From Bacillota bacterium (GTDB taxonomy: Bacteria > Bacillota > Clostridia > Lachnospirales > Bianqueaceae): DNA of 60,179 bases. Both the position numbers and the translations under genes were made by a program. The stretch is from assembly GCA_017620135.1 (NCBI GenBank), contig JAFZQZ010000031.1:1-60179 (forward strand), in the 5' to 3' direction. The notes under the pieces were generated by a model that worked only from the letters and a program-made list of their open reading frames with translations, made no database searches and was not told where the DNA came from. Shown piece after piece: positions 1-9,743 of this stretch (position 1 is the first letter of the stretch; each line of letters opens with the position of its first letter).

Positions 1-1837
1 CAGCCGAAAGATGAAAAAGGTTTTCCACTGTCCGCGGCTCGAAGATCTCACCGGACCTTGGTTTTTCGCGGTACATCCAGCCGAAGCGTACGTTCGACAG
101 GGTCCTGAATGTCTGCTCTGTGAAGGCATAGACCTGGAACACGACATACGGTGCGACCTCTGCCACTTTGTCGATGTCCAGATCAAGAAACTCCGCTACT
201 CCCTGGCCGCTTGCCGGTCCCCCGTTCACTCTGTCTCCCGAATGATAGGCTGCGATCCTTTCGTCCCGCAGCTGCGTATAGGAAATGTGCGTCACATAAT
301 TCCAGTACTCATCGTAGAACACAGCGGACAGATCGATATCCACCCGGGAATCATCATCGTTCGAATCATCCAGATTCGTCCAGTGAATGAAAGCACGGAT
401 CGTCGTGGCGTTATCGTCGATCGGGATCTCGCTCCCCCTAAGCAGCAGCTTCGAGCCGGCTGAAGCACTTCGCTGACTGAAGGGGATGGGATAGTTTTTC
501 ATATCCTTCGAGACATAGACCTTGCCCATGGGTGGTTTTTCGCTGAACTGTTTGCGGAGCAGCTCCCGGCAAACACCGGCAGTCCGGACATTCAGCATGG
601 AATCAGGGGCCAGTGCCGGAAGATCATTATAGATCCCCATCGCTTTTGCCAGCATGCCTTTGGGGAAAAATACACGGATCTCATTATCGTCCCGATAGTC
701 GAAATGTGTCATGGCCTGCAGGAGCACCGGTACCGAGACCTTGTCTCCCACCTGCGCAAAGAGCCGCAGGATCTCTTCCTGTTTTTCCTCTTCCTTTGTC
801 CGTCTGAGCAGTACATCCAGCCGGCGAACGAACTCTCCCGGCCGGTCAGCCAGCAGTTTCGCTGCCGCCAGCGTGTCTCCGGACAGAAGCAGCTGTTCGA
901 CCTTCCCGCCGAAGAAAAGGGGTTTTTCATTATTCCGGATCTTCCGGAAACATTCCCGGACGAGTGCGTATTTTTCGTTCTGATATTCGCCGGGATGGAT
1001 CCTTTCTCCTGCCCGAATCCACTCTTCCCGGTAGCGGAACATATCTTCCAGCGGGTTTCTGATCCCGGCCAGCAGGTCCATGATCATCCGGCGCTCTCTG
1101 CGGGAAAGCCTGCGGATCCGTGGCGACTTTGCCAGCGAGATGTCGCCGTCCGAGAGTGCAGCGATCAACCGTAGGACATCCGTGGCAGTCTGAAAATACG
1201 GCTGCAGCAGTACGGCAAGTTCGCCAGGCGTCCTGTTCCGGTATTCTTTCAGCAGAAACATCGAGAAAAGGGCCAGATTTTCCTTCATAAAAATCTGTTC
1301 CGGCAGACAGCTTTCAGGTCCCTGCTCCGCTATGATCGCCTTGAGATCATCTTTATCCTGTTCGGAAAGGGATGTTTTGCTGCCCAGCAGGTTTTTCGCG
1401 ATCTCCCGGATATCCTCCTCTGTTCCGAGACCCAGCTCTGTCTCGGCCGTCGTCTCATAGAGCGGTAAGCGCTCTTTTTCTTCCGATGCGGGCATCCAGT
1501 GTCCGTCCGTCAGATAGTGGATGATCGCATTGATGAAAAGTTCCACTTCGCTCTTCTCTGCCACCTCTTCCGGAAAGCCCTTATACATGGGTTTATATTC
1601 TACATCCGCGCCTTTCAGCCATTTCAGTACAGGCAACAGTTCGAAATACAGCTCTTTCAGCTCTTCCTCTCTGTATTCCAGCAGGATCCGCAGGACGTCC
1701 GCGCTCAGGGAATAGCCCAGAGACTCGAAGTTTTTCAGCATACAGTATAAAAGGACCTGGGTATCCTTTTCGGCGCCGCTGCCTGGCTTCAGATTCAGTT
1801 TATTCTTCCTTCTTAACAGTACTTCACTGATCTTCAT
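1..1837 (-). CDS. TerD-like domain protein (partial, C-terminus beyond window)
   Basis: An open frame runs on the minus strand from an ATG at 1837 to the window edge with no stop, about 612 codons. GGGAGG lies just before the start. The first ~460 residues are helical and charged and I do not recognise them. From about residue 470 the sequence resembles the TerD/stress-protein beta fold: a segment starting RAFIHWTNLDDSNDDDSRVD, an acidic metal-binding-like run, then VDIDLSA, and later VVFQVYAFTEQTF and NVRFGWMYREKPRSGEIFEP. Large bacterial proteins with a C-terminal TerD-like domain exist (for example the MXAN_6230/SCO0854 type), and this may be one, but no RING-type cysteine cluster is visible in the part present. 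It follows the rhamnosidase by 22 bases and is probably the last visible gene of the metK-led operon. Confidence 0.75.
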   Translation of the reverse strand, partial: MKISEVLLRRKNKLNLKPGSGAEKDTQVLLYCMLKNFESLGYSLSADVLRILLEYREEELKELYFELLPVLKWLKGADVEYKPMYKGFPEEVAEKSEVELFINAIIHYLTDGHWMPASEEKERLPLYETTAETELGLGTEEDIREIAKNLLGSKTSLSEQDKDDLKAIIAEQGPESCLPEQIFMKENLALFSMFLLKEYRNRTPGELAVLLQPYFQTATDVLRLIAALSDGDISLAKSPRIRRLSRRERRMIMDLLAGIRNPLEDMFRYREEWIRAGERIHPGEYQNEKYALVRECFRKIRNNEKPLFFGGKVEQLLLSGDTLAAAKLLADRPGEFVRRLDVLLRRTKEEEKQEEILRLFAQVGDKVSVPVLLQAMTHFDYRDDNEIRVFFPKGMLAKAMGIYNDLPALAPDSMLNVRTAGVCRELLRKQFSEKPPMGKVYVSKDMKNYPIPFSQRSASAGSKLLLRGSEIPIDDNATTIRAFIHWTNLDDSNDDDSRVDIDLSAVFYDEYWNYVTHISYTQLRDERIAAYHSGDRVNGGPASGQGVAEFLDLDIDKVAEVAPYVVFQVYAFTEQTFRTLSNVRFGWMYREKPRSGEIFEPRTVENLFHLSA

Positions 1838-1859
1838 TCCTCGCCTCCCATTTTCTCGT

Positions 1860-4193
1860 TTACCGCGAGATATGATATACGTTGGTTTTCAGCACCTCAC
1901 AGTCATCACCGGTGCCCGCAAAGACCCAGCCGGCGGGTAGGCAGATACTCCCGTGGATCTTGTCCGGCACTTCGACCGTCAGGTCGATCTCTTCACCGCA
2001 TCTTTCCCACCCGGCGCGGATCAGGCCAGCGGGATGCTGATGTTCGGCCTGTGCCGAAGTAAGCTGCGGGATAAACTTCGGCGAGATCTCGATCTCACAG
2101 AAGTCCCGCTCATGAGGATTGATCTTCAGACCGGCCAGTTCGCGGTAGAACCAGCCGCTGATATCTCCGAAGAAATGATGGTTCTTTGACTGCGGAATCT
2201 CCCCTGCCTTCTGGAATGACTCGAAGAGTGCTGTGCAGTCCTCCTCCAGGATCCAGTGCCCGTAGGACGGAAACTCCGGTCCCACGATCATCCGGTAGGC
2301 AAGCTCCGCCTCGCCGAACCCGGCCAGTACATGAAACAGCGGCCGGATGCCGATGCAGCCGCAGTCGATCCTGTCGCCCGCTTCATGGATCACCCGGACG
2401 AGCACATCGAAAGCCGCGCGTTTTTCCGCTTCGTCAAACAGCCCGTAGGCGATGCCCATGGCCTGTCCGGTCTGTGTCCGGCCAAGCACGGTCGCTCCGT
2501 CCGGGAGCAGCAGCTCTCTGCGGGCGGAAGCTTTCAGCTCTTCAAACAGACCTTCCGCGAATGCTGCCTGCAGCGGCCTTCTGATCACGCGGAACATAAG
2601 CGCCGCCAGATGCGCGATATGCATGCTCTTCAGGGTATCCGTCACTTCCAGCGGCGTCGCGGGTTCCTCATGGCCCACATGCAGCCAGTCGCCGAGCCCG
2701 ATATGCACCAACCCCTTCTCGTCCCGTCTACCGGACAGATAATCCAGGTACCGCATCATGGCATGGGCGTTTTCACGGATGATCTGTTCGTCTCCGCGGT
2801 AGAGCCAGATATAGTAGGGAAGATAGAAAAGCACCGCGTCCCAGGACGGACCGTTGCCCCAGGCGAAGCCCCACCCGGTGGTCGGAACGATGCCGGGGAT
2901 CGCGCCTTCGTCATTCATCGCTTTTCGGATCGAGAAAAGCCATTCTTTCAGGCTGTTCTCCACATGGAAATTGAGAAGCATCTGCTCTGCGGAAAGATTG
3001 GCGTCGCCGGTCCAGCCGTTCTTTTCCCGGTGCGGACAATCCGTAGGAAAGTAGAAAAAGTTTGAAAGATCCGCGTTCCGGGCAGCTGCCTGCAGTGCGT
3101 TCACCACCGGATCCGAACAGGAAAAGGATCCCGCGGAGCCGAATCCCGAGTGCATGATCTCAAAAGTCAGCAGGTCTTCGGTCGCCTGAGCCTCCTCGAT
3201 ACCGAGGACCAGACAGTAACGGAAACCCATGTAGGAGAAGCGCGGAATATAGATCTCTTCCTCGCCGCCTTTCAGGATGTAAATGTTTTTGAACAGATAT
3301 TCCAGCGGCTCGAACGTCATTCCACGAAGATCGAGTCCTCCGTCCGGCGCCAGGACTTCGCCGAAGCGAAGGATCACTCTCTGTCCGCGCTGACCGCGGA
3401 TCTTCAGCCGGACGTTGCCCGCGCTGTTCAGGCCGAAATCATAAAGCCAGCCTTCTTTGGGTTCGTCTTCCGGTACCGGAAAGACGGGCAGGTTTTTTCT
3501 GGGATCGGGCCAGAGCGATACACCGCCGCGACGGATGCTGACCGGGGAAAGTTCCCGCTCGCTCACGATAGGCTCCGCCATGCAAAGGCGCATTTCTCCC
3601 CGCGGCGTCTCAGCAGGGATCGCCGGACTCCACGAAGAATCATCAAAGCCGGGCTCGGACCATCCGGGTATCTCCAACCGTGCGTCATAGAACTCCCCAC
3701 ACCGAAGATCATCAAAAAGAAGCGGTGAGGGATGAGTCCGGAAACTCTCATCGGCCTCGAAGGATCCCTTTGTCTCGGAATCTCCATTCTGATCCGCGTA
3801 GGTAAGCTCACAGAAAAGCGCCAGTTTAGGTGCCGAGCGGAATCTTGCCTGATCAGGCAGGTCCAGATCCCAGACTTTACCGCCTACGTTGTTCAGAAAA
3901 CCGTTTCCGAGGATGAATCCCAGCACGTTTTCACCCGGTGAAAGATACGGTGTAAGGTCATACACATCATAGTAAAGAATGTCATCCGGGTTTGAAATAT
4001 AAGGAGCCAGCGGACCTTTCGTGATCCGCTGCCCATTTACGAAAATATCATAAAATCCCAGGCCGCAGACGGTCACTTCCGCCTTTTTAAGCCCCGCAGC
4101 AACGGGAAAGCTTTTCCTCAGATACGGCGCCGGCACATGATGTCCGAAGTCCGCGTATTCTTTTCCCGCCGCGATAAACTGATGAGAAAACAT
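1860..4193 (-). CDS. Alpha-L-rhamnosidase, glycoside hydrolase family 78
   Basis: It would release terminal alpha-L-rhamnose from glycans or plant glycosides by inversion. The N-terminal half has the beta-sandwich pattern of GH78 (LGFYDIFVNGQRI, GFILGNGF). The (alpha/alpha)6 catalytic domain carries TDCPHREKNGWTGDA with D385, E390 and D397 matching the conserved acidic cluster, and TALFESF with E658 in the place of the usual general base. There is no signal peptide, so it is probably cytosolic and acts on imported oligosaccharides. I chose the ATG at 4193, which has GGAGG seven bases upstream; an in-frame upstream start at 4232 would overlap the preceding gene by 22 bases and has no good ribosome binding site. 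About 777 residues, normal for the family. It lies 17 bases after the DUF2974 gene. Confidence 0.93.
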   Translation of the reverse strand: MFSHQFIAAGKEYADFGHHVPAPYLRKSFPVAAGLKKAEVTVCGLGFYDIFVNGQRITKGPLAPYISNPDDILYYDVYDLTPYLSPGENVLGFILGNGFLNNVGGKVWDLDLPDQARFRSAPKLALFCELTYADQNGDSETKGSFEADESFRTHPSPLLFDDLRCGEFYDARLEIPGWSEPGFDDSSWSPAIPAETPRGEMRLCMAEPIVSERELSPVSIRRGGVSLWPDPRKNLPVFPVPEDEPKEGWLYDFGLNSAGNVRLKIRGQRGQRVILRFGEVLAPDGGLDLRGMTFEPLEYLFKNIYILKGGEEEIYIPRFSYMGFRYCLVLGIEEAQATEDLLTFEIMHSGFGSAGSFSCSDPVVNALQAAARNADLSNFFYFPTDCPHREKNGWTGDANLSAEQMLLNFHVENSLKEWLFSIRKAMNDEGAIPGIVPTTGWGFAWGNGPSWDAVLFYLPYYIWLYRGDEQIIRENAHAMMRYLDYLSGRRDEKGLVHIGLGDWLHVGHEEPATPLEVTDTLKSMHIAHLAALMFRVIRRPLQAAFAEGLFEELKASARRELLLPDGATVLGRTQTGQAMGIAYGLFDEAEKRAAFDVLVRVIHEAGDRIDCGCIGIRPLFHVLAGFGEAELAYRMIVGPEFPSYGHWILEEDCTALFESFQKAGEIPQSKNHHFFGDISGWFYRELAGLKINPHERDFCEIEISPKFIPQLTSAQAEHQHPAGLIRAGWERCGEEIDLTVEVPDKIHGSICLPAGWVFAGTGDDCEVLKTNVYHISR

Positions 4194-4210
4194 AAATGTG
4201 CCTCCAGGTA

Positions 4211-5329
4211 TTACGTCTGTTTCTTTTTCCATTCATACAGCCCGTCTGAGATCTTCTTTCGCAGATCATCTATCCGGACTTTCATCGCGTACTTCGGAAG
4301 ATCAGACAGTGTTCGTTTGGTCGTCTCGCTGGCATCGTTAAGACTTTTCAGGATCGCTTCCAGGCCCTCTCGTCCGCCGGCTTTCAGTGCTTCCAGCGTA
4401 TCAGCTCCACCGGCGGAAAGCGCGCCGAAGAGCTCGTCGATGAAGACCGGCCGCTCTTCCTGTGAGATGTCCCTGATCCATTCGTCCATGGTCCGGTTCA
4501 CGATCAGGCTTTCCGGATCGTGTTCCTCCGATAGAGCCAGCTTTCCATGATCGATGCCCCAGGTGATCATCGCGTGCTGCATGAAAGTAAAGGCCGATGA
4601 CTGAATGATCCTTGTATCCGTGATCTTCGGGGCGAACAGCTTGCCGACGACACAGAAACGCGGAACGACCTGCACGGTCTTCGGATCGACCCGCTCGATC
4701 AGCGAGACGTCCATCACTTCCGGACAGAATCCCGGTCCGTCCAGCAGATACAGCCGCTCGACCTGATCCCATTTTTTGTCTTCCAGCAGGCAGGCGGCAT
4801 ACAGTGCCAGATTGCTTCCTTTCGACTGGCCGCCGATATACCAGCGCCTTCCCGGGCGGATCACTCGCCTCGCGTATTTCAGCGCCATCTCCTGCGCTTC
4901 TGTTCGTGTAAAGCTGATCATAAAATCCTCTTTCCAGCCCACCAGCGAACTGTCGGTCCCCCGGTAAGCCAGAAAAGAAAATTCTTCGTCATCATGAAAA
5001 CAGATCGCAGAAAACTGCAGCGGAGGATCGGTACGGAACACATCCCGGTAGTCACTCATCCGAAGATCTCCAAAGCGTTTCGAAGAAACAGCAGCAGCCA
5101 GAAGCTCCGGATATCCTTCATCCCCACCGGTGATCATGACCTTTACCTGGTCATGATCGATCATCTTCTGACAGTCCCGAACCTTATGATCACGGGTACC
5201 CCTGCCAAACATCGGAGAAAAATCAAAGTAGGAAAGTGCGCAGAAGACCAGCGCGTCCGCGTCGAGAAATCCCGTCATGGAAATGGGAAAATCACCCATC
5301 CACTGAATATAATCCACCAGTTTATCCAT
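4211..5329 (-). CDS. DUF2974 (Mbeg1-like) lipase-fold protein
   Basis: This 372-residue protein has the alpha/beta-hydrolase features of the DUF2974/Mbeg1-like family: [18 protein letters not shown] before the nucleophile elbow, then [15 protein letters not shown], where the serine of GQSKG (about residue 170) is the candidate nucleophile, and later a conserved LDGPGF segment. The family is widespread in Clostridia and lactobacilli and its substrate is not established. The C-terminal ~90 residues are helical and charged and may be a separate docking segment. The ATG overlaps the end of udp by 8 bases (AGAGG seven bases upstream), so translation is coupled. No signal peptide or membrane segment is evident. 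Confidence 0.85.
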   Translation of the reverse strand: MDKLVDYIQWMGDFPISMTGFLDADALVFCALSYFDFSPMFGRGTRDHKVRDCQKMIDHDQVKVMITGGDEGYPELLAAAVSSKRFGDLRMSDYRDVFRTDPPLQFSAICFHDDEEFSFLAYRGTDSSLVGWKEDFMISFTRTEAQEMALKYARRVIRPGRRWYIGGQSKGSNLALYAACLLEDKKWDQVERLYLLDGPGFCPEVMDVSLIERVDPKTVQVVPRFCVVGKLFAPKITDTRIIQSSAFTFMQHAMITWGIDHGKLALSEEHDPESLIVNRTMDEWIRDISQEERPVFIDELFGALSAGGADTLEALKAGGREGLEAILKSLNDASETTKRTLSDLPKYAMKVRIDDLRKKISDGLYEWKKKQT

Positions 5330-6098
5330 TGGTCGTCCTCTCTGCCCGGATCAGATTGCGGATTGCGCAGATCGCTGTACGGATCACGACATCCGTATCA
5401 TGGACCAGCGGATTATCCAGTCCGGCTTTCGCCCGTTCCTGATTCGCGCATACCAGGAAGCACGAACCTGCCCGCACGCCCAGACTTGCGGCCGCGACGA
5501 ACAGCGCCGCGGATTCCATCTCGGAAGCCAGTGTCCCGAGCCTCTTCCAGGCTTCCCACTTATTCAGAAGTTCATAGCTGACCGGCATTCTTTCCGGCGC
5601 GTGCTGGCCATAGAACGAATCCTTGCATTCCACGACGCCGGCATAATGCGAGATCCCAAGTTCTCTCGCTGCGGAGACCAGTGCCCCGGTCACTTCATAA
5701 TCCGCTACCGCCGGGAACTCGATCGGCGCGTATTCCTTGCTTGTGCCTTCCATCCGGATCGCGCCGGTCGCGATGACCACGTCGCCGCCCTTGATATCCA
5801 GTCGCATACCACCACAGGTACCGACCCGAATAAACGTATCGGCCCCGGCCTGTACCAGCTCTTCCATTGCGATCGCCGCGGATGGTCCGCCGATACCGGT
5901 GGAAGTGACGCTCACCTTCACACCGTCCAGCGTACCGGTGTAGGTGATATATTCACGATTGTCCGCAACGAATACCGGATCGTCAAAATACTGCGCGATC
6001 TTCGCGCACCGCTTCGGGTCACCCGGCAGGATCACATACCGTCCGACGTCACCTTTCGCGATCTGAAGATGATAGAGTTTCTCGGTCCCTTCCGCCAT
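5322..6098 (-). CDS. udp: Uridine phosphorylase
   Basis: Family 1 nucleoside phosphorylase of 258 residues, splitting uridine and phosphate into uracil and ribose-1-phosphate. The whole length tracks E. coli Udp: VILPGDPKR near the N-terminus (phosphate binding), [45 protein letters not shown], and [11 protein letters not shown] near residue 195, where the glutamates contact ribose. AGGAGG lies nine bases before the ATG. It overlaps the DUF2974 gene downstream and follows the dehydrogenase by 27 bases. With metK and the Nudix gene it gives the operon a nucleoside-salvage flavour. Confidence 0.95.
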   Translation of the reverse strand: MAEGTEKLYHLQIAKGDVGRYVILPGDPKRCAKIAQYFDDPVFVADNREYITYTGTLDGVKVSVTSTGIGGPSAAIAMEELVQAGADTFIRVGTCGGMRLDIKGGDVVIATGAIRMEGTSKEYAPIEFPAVADYEVTGALVSAARELGISHYAGVVECKDSFYGQHAPERMPVSYELLNKWEAWKRLGTLASEMESAALFVAAASLGVRAGSCFLVCANQERAKAGLDNPLVHDTDVVIRTAICAIRNLIRAERTTNG

Positions 6099-6125
6099 TT
6101 TGAAAGTCCTCCTTTGTTCAGCGTC

Positions 6126-7163
6126 TCAGAAACACCGTTCTTTCCGTGCCTTCCTGCACTTCTCGATATTTCCGCATCGATAGCACAGTTCATTATCTAA
6201 AAGGCCATCCTTCTCGTAATAAGAAAGAATGTTCTTAATCGTCGTATCTGCGATATTCTCCAGAGCTTCTTCCGTCAGAAATGCCTGATGTGAGGTAACG
6301 ATCACATTCGGCATGGAGATCAGGCGGGAAAGAAGCTCATCATCCAGAATATGCCCGGACCGGTCCTCGAAGAACACATCTGCCTCTTCCTCATATACAT
6401 CCAGACACGCCGCACCCACCTTTCTTGCGCGGATCCCCGCGAGGAGCGCCTCCGCGTCGATCAGACCGCCGCGGGAAGTATTGAGGATCACCACGCCCCT
6501 TTTCATCTTCCCGATGGCTTCGGCATCGATCAGATGCCGTGTTTCCTCGGTCAGCGGGCAGTGCAGGGAGATGATATCGCTCTGCTCAAACAATTCGTCG
6601 AGACTGACATATTCGATCCCGCTGCCCTCGGCCGGGAAACGGTCATAGGCGATCACACGCATGCCGAAACCACGGCAGATGTCGATAAAGATCCGACCGA
6701 TCTTACCGGTCCCGATAACACCGACCGTCTTGCCGTGCAGATCGAATCCCGTAAGCCCTCCAAGCGAAAAATTGAAGTCCCTGGTCCGGTTATAGGCTTT
6801 GTGGATCCGCCGGACCGACGTCAGCAGCAGTGCCGCGGTATGTTCCGCGACTGCGTACGGTGAATAGGCCGGAACATGAACAACATGGATCTTCCCGTAG
6901 GCATGCCCGAGGTCCACATTGTTGTAGCCGGCACAGCGCAGCGCGATCAATCGGACGCCGCCCTCGTACAGCTTATCGATCACATCCGCGTTTACCGTAT
7001 CATTCACGAAAACACAGACCGCATCGCACCCTTTTGCGAGTTCGACTGTGTCCTCGGTCAGCTTGGTTTCCAGAAACTTAAATACCAGGCCGGTTTCTTT
7101 TCCCGCCTTTTCAAAGGACTGTCTATCATAGGTTTTCGTATCGAAAAAAGCTACTTTGATCAA
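6126..7163 (-). CDS. D-lactate dehydrogenase-like 2-hydroxyacid dehydrogenase
   Basis: A 345-residue D-isomer-specific 2-hydroxyacid dehydrogenase, closest in pattern to LdhA-type D-lactate dehydrogenases, which reduce pyruvate with NADH. Visible landmarks are CAGYNNVD, YAVAEH, the NAD-binding GVIGTGKIGR (~145-154), the catalytic arginine in NTSRGG (~234), the acidic YEEEADVFFED segment, and the catalytic histidine in TSHQAFLTEEAL (~296). The start is a TTG with GGAGG eight bases upstream. An unusual C-terminal tail has four cysteines in CYRCGNIEKCRKARKERCF, a pattern that could bind metal or be redox active; canonical LdhA does not need it. It sits mid-operon between the Nudix gene and udp. 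Confidence 0.88.
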   Translation of the reverse strand: MIKVAFFDTKTYDRQSFEKAGKETGLVFKFLETKLTEDTVELAKGCDAVCVFVNDTVNADVIDKLYEGGVRLIALRCAGYNNVDLGHAYGKIHVVHVPAYSPYAVAEHTAALLLTSVRRIHKAYNRTRDFNFSLGGLTGFDLHGKTVGVIGTGKIGRIFIDICRGFGMRVIAYDRFPAEGSGIEYVSLDELFEQSDIISLHCPLTEETRHLIDAEAIGKMKRGVVILNTSRGGLIDAEALLAGIRARKVGAACLDVYEEEADVFFEDRSGHILDDELLSRLISMPNVIVTSHQAFLTEEALENIADTTIKNILSYYEKDGLLDNELCYRCGNIEKCRKARKERCF

Positions 7164-7201
7164 TGCTGATACCTCCAGGAATTCTTGCGATCTTAAACAG
7201 A

Positions 7202-8353
7202 TCAGTGCGTGATGACCCAGTCGATGTATTCGAATTCATCCATGTCGGGAGGCGGTTCGTTGTCCCGGACCTCCTGACTGCGGCGGAGCTGTTCCCGACG
7301 TTTCTCATAGGTTTTGATCCGCTTATCCATCACAGCCATCAGTCCGTCAGCCAGACTGGCGAATCCCTGCGCGTTGGCCCGGCAGGACGATCCGAGCAGC
7401 TGCTTCAGACAGATATGAAACAGACCGTCCCGGCAGACGCCCTGCAGGCAGAGATCCCGGAAGCGGACCAGCTCCGGCAGTTCACACCCCTCCGGAAAGA
7501 CTTCGCCCATCAGCTGACGGTAGATCGGTCCGGCGATCTTTTCTTCCTCTTCCAGCCGAAATCCTTCGGCAAAGAGGATCACACGGCTCGTACGGTCGCA
7601 TACGAACTGTCTGAACAGGATCCGCGCCTGTACTTTCTGAAGCTGTGTCAGCGGGCAGGTCTCATCCAGCTCTTTCAGCGCAAATTCCGTCATGTTTCTG
7701 AGTTCATCCGTCCAGACACGAATGGCCTCCTGCCTGTGAAGCGCTTCTTTTTTCGCGGCAGCTTCCTTTTCCCGGGCTTCCTGCTCGGCTTTGATCTTCT
7801 TTTGTTCCTCCAGCCAGGCGATCAGGATATCCATGCTTTCTTCCGGCATACAGAAACGTTCCCGATTGTGGCGGATCTCTTCGCGCACTTCATTCAGATC
7901 GAACCACTGTACTTCGTCTATTTCCGACGCCTGCAAAGCGAGATCTTCGATCCATACATGTCCCTGATAGACATACACGAAGGTCACTTCGTTGTCCCGG
8001 AAAGGTTTCCCGTGAAAAACCATCTCATACTCGTTCAGGAATTTGCCTATGTAGGTAAGCTGTTCCGGCTCCGCGCTGATGCTGAGTTCCTCTTCCATTT
8101 CCCGAAGAGCGGACGGCACGGGTTCGCATCCGGCCGGGATATGTCCGGCCGACGAAGTATCATAAAACCCGGGGAACGAGTCCTTTTCCTGACTGCGTTT
8201 CTGCAGCAGGATCTGCATCTTTTCTCCCCGAAAATTCCGTACGATCCATACGTGGGCGGTCCGATGCCGGATCCCTTTTTGATGTGCCTCTTCCCGGCTC
8301 ACCGTCTCACCGGTCGGCTGTCCGTTTTCGTCGACGATATCCAGATATTCCAT
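7202..8353 (-). CDS. Nudix hydrolase with long C-terminal helical extension
   Basis: The N-terminal ~175 residues form a Nudix domain like the isopentenyl-diphosphate-isomerase/YfcD branch ([49 protein letters not shown]). The Nudix box starts at GHIPAGCEPVPS and ends ALREMEEELSI. The REUxEE core is intact, but the early glutamate is displaced by one position (cysteine in its place) and the late glycine is serine, so activity should not be assumed. A charged helix (~180-220, KIKAEQEAREKEAAAKK) links to a ~160-residue helical domain that I do not recognise. The ATG shares its first base with the metK stop (TGATG), so the two are translationally coupled. Confidence 0.85.
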   Translation of the reverse strand: MEYLDIVDENGQPTGETVSREEAHQKGIRHRTAHVWIVRNFRGEKMQILLQKRSQEKDSFPGFYDTSSAGHIPAGCEPVPSALREMEEELSISAEPEQLTYIGKFLNEYEMVFHGKPFRDNEVTFVYVYQGHVWIEDLALQASEIDEVQWFDLNEVREEIRHNRERFCMPEESMDILIAWLEEQKKIKAEQEAREKEAAAKKEALHRQEAIRVWTDELRNMTEFALKELDETCPLTQLQKVQARILFRQFVCDRTSRVILFAEGFRLEEEEKIAGPIYRQLMGEVFPEGCELPELVRFRDLCLQGVCRDGLFHICLKQLLGSSCRANAQGFASLADGLMAVMDKRIKTYEKRREQLRRSQEVRDNEPPPDMDEFEYIDWVITH

Positions 8354-9531
8354 CAGATCTCCGCTTTCAGTTCATCCACTTTATCCAGTTTTTCCCACGG
8401 AAGATCCAGGTCGGTCCTTCCGAAGTGTCCGTACGCGGCGGTCTGCCGGTAGATCGGCCGCCTCAGATCCAGCTTGTCTATGATCGCCGCCGGTCTGAAA
8501 TCAAAGTGACGTGTCACGATCTCCACCATCTTTTCATCCGGTAGCTTACCGGTCCCGAAGGTATCCACCATGATCGAAACGGGACGGGCTACGCCGATCG
8601 CGTATGCCAGCTGGATCTGACACCGCTCGCACAGTCCCGCCGCTACCAGGTTCTTCGCCGCGTACCGCGCCGCGTAACAGGCAGAACGATCGACTTTCGT
8701 GGGATCTTTGCCGGAGAAGGCACCGCCTCCGTGAGGCGCGGCGCCGCCATAGGTGTCGACGATGATCTTCCGGCCGGTCAGACCGGTATCTCCCTGCGGT
8801 CCGCCGATCACAAACCGCCCCGTCGGGTTGATGAAGAATTTCGTGTCGCTGTCCAGATATTCGGCCGGGATCACGCGGCGGATCACTTTTTCAAGGATAT
8901 CACGGCGCAGGGTCTCCTGAGAGACATCCGGGTCGTGCTGGGTGGAGACGACGACGGTATCGATGCGGCTGACCTTTCCATCCACATATTCCACCGTCAC
9001 CTGACTCTTTCCGTCCGGACGCAGGTAGGAAAGCTCGCCGCTTTTCCTCACTTCCGCCAGCCGGCGGCACAGTTTGTGCGCCATCGTAATGGCCAGCGGC
9101 ATATATTCCGGCGTCTCACTGCAGGCATAGCCGAACATCAGGCCCTGATCGCCGGCGCCGGTCTTTTCGTAGACGTCTTCCTGCGCTCCCTGTTGATAGG
9201 CGTAGGATTCATCCACACCCATCGCGATATCCGGCGACTGCTCGTCGATGGATGTGATGACCGCGCAGGTATCCCCGTCGAAACCGTAGTCCGAGCGGGT
9301 ATAGCCGATCTCGTTTACGACGTTTCGTACGATCCGCGGGATGTCTGCGTAGGCTTCTGTGGTGATCTCGCCCATGACCGTGACCATGCCGGTCGTAGCC
9401 GTCGTTTCGCATGCGACGCGGCTCTGGGGATCTGCCGCGAGCAGCGCGTCGAGGATCGCGTCTGAGATCTGGTCGCAGATCTTGTCCGGATGCCCTTCGG
9501 TTACCGATTCCGATGTAAACAGATATTTCAA
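8353..9531 (-). CDS. metK: S-adenosylmethionine synthetase
   Basis: Makes S-adenosylmethionine from methionine and ATP. The 392-residue product begins [20 protein letters not shown], has [12 protein letters not shown], the phosphate loop [20 protein letters not shown], and ends in the usual family fashion. The start is a TTG at 9531 with AGGA nine bases upstream. An ATG five bases upstream is out of frame and meets TGA after one codon. This is the first gene of a long minus-strand run reaching the left window edge. I looked for a SAM riboswitch in the leader and did not recognise one. Confidence 0.97.
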   Translation of the reverse strand: MKYLFTSESVTEGHPDKICDQISDAILDALLAADPQSRVACETTATTGMVTVMGEITTEAYADIPRIVRNVVNEIGYTRSDYGFDGDTCAVITSIDEQSPDIAMGVDESYAYQQGAQEDVYEKTGAGDQGLMFGYACSETPEYMPLAITMAHKLCRRLAEVRKSGELSYLRPDGKSQVTVEYVDGKVSRIDTVVVSTQHDPDVSQETLRRDILEKVIRRVIPAEYLDSDTKFFINPTGRFVIGGPQGDTGLTGRKIIVDTYGGAAPHGGGAFSGKDPTKVDRSACYAARYAAKNLVAAGLCERCQIQLAYAIGVARPVSIMVDTFGTGKLPDEKMVEIVTRHFDFRPAAIIDKLDLRRPIYRQTAAYGHFGRTDLDLPWEKLDKVDELKAEI

Positions 9532-9540
9532 TTCATTCTT

Positions 9541-9642
9541 TCCTTTCTTTTTCCGTCAGCCTGCCTCTTCTCGTTCCTGAGGCAAAGCCGTTCTAGCCTT
9601 TCTATTCTACCATACTCCGTCTTTGATTTCAGCAGAAAGTTT
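9541..9642 (-). promoter_or_regulatory. metK promoter and hairpin leader
   Basis: On the minus strand a CTGAAA / 17 bp / TAGAAT promoter is visible around 9608-9636. The ~75-base leader holds a GCCTC...GAGGC hairpin with an 11-base purine-rich loop, then AAAGGA and the TTG start. The leader is too short for a SAM-I riboswitch and no conserved SAM-binding core was recognised. Confidence 0.45.
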
Positions 9643-9675
9643 TATGCCGTAATTATGCCCAATTGCCCGAAAGCC

Positions 9676-9703
9676 TTGAAAACTTACTGAAATACTGTAT
9701 GAT
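9676..9703 (+). promoter_or_regulatory. Sigma-A type promoter for the 9744 gene
   Basis: TTGAAA at 9676-9681, a 16-base spacer, and TATGAT at 9698-9703, placing the transcript start about 30 bases before the ribosome binding site of the downstream ATG at 9744. Confidence 0.65.
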
Positions 9704-9743
9704 ATACGTATCACAACAAAATTTACCGAAAGGATCACATATC

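Noticed and set aside
7163-8452. 429-codon plus-strand ORF opposite the Nudix gene
   Set aside because: Shadow frame; runs into metK on the other strand and has no recognisable domain.
9532-9640. SAM riboswitch upstream of metK
   Set aside because: The leader is only ~75 bases with one simple hairpin; none of the SAM-I, SMK or SAM-II conserved core sequences was recognised.
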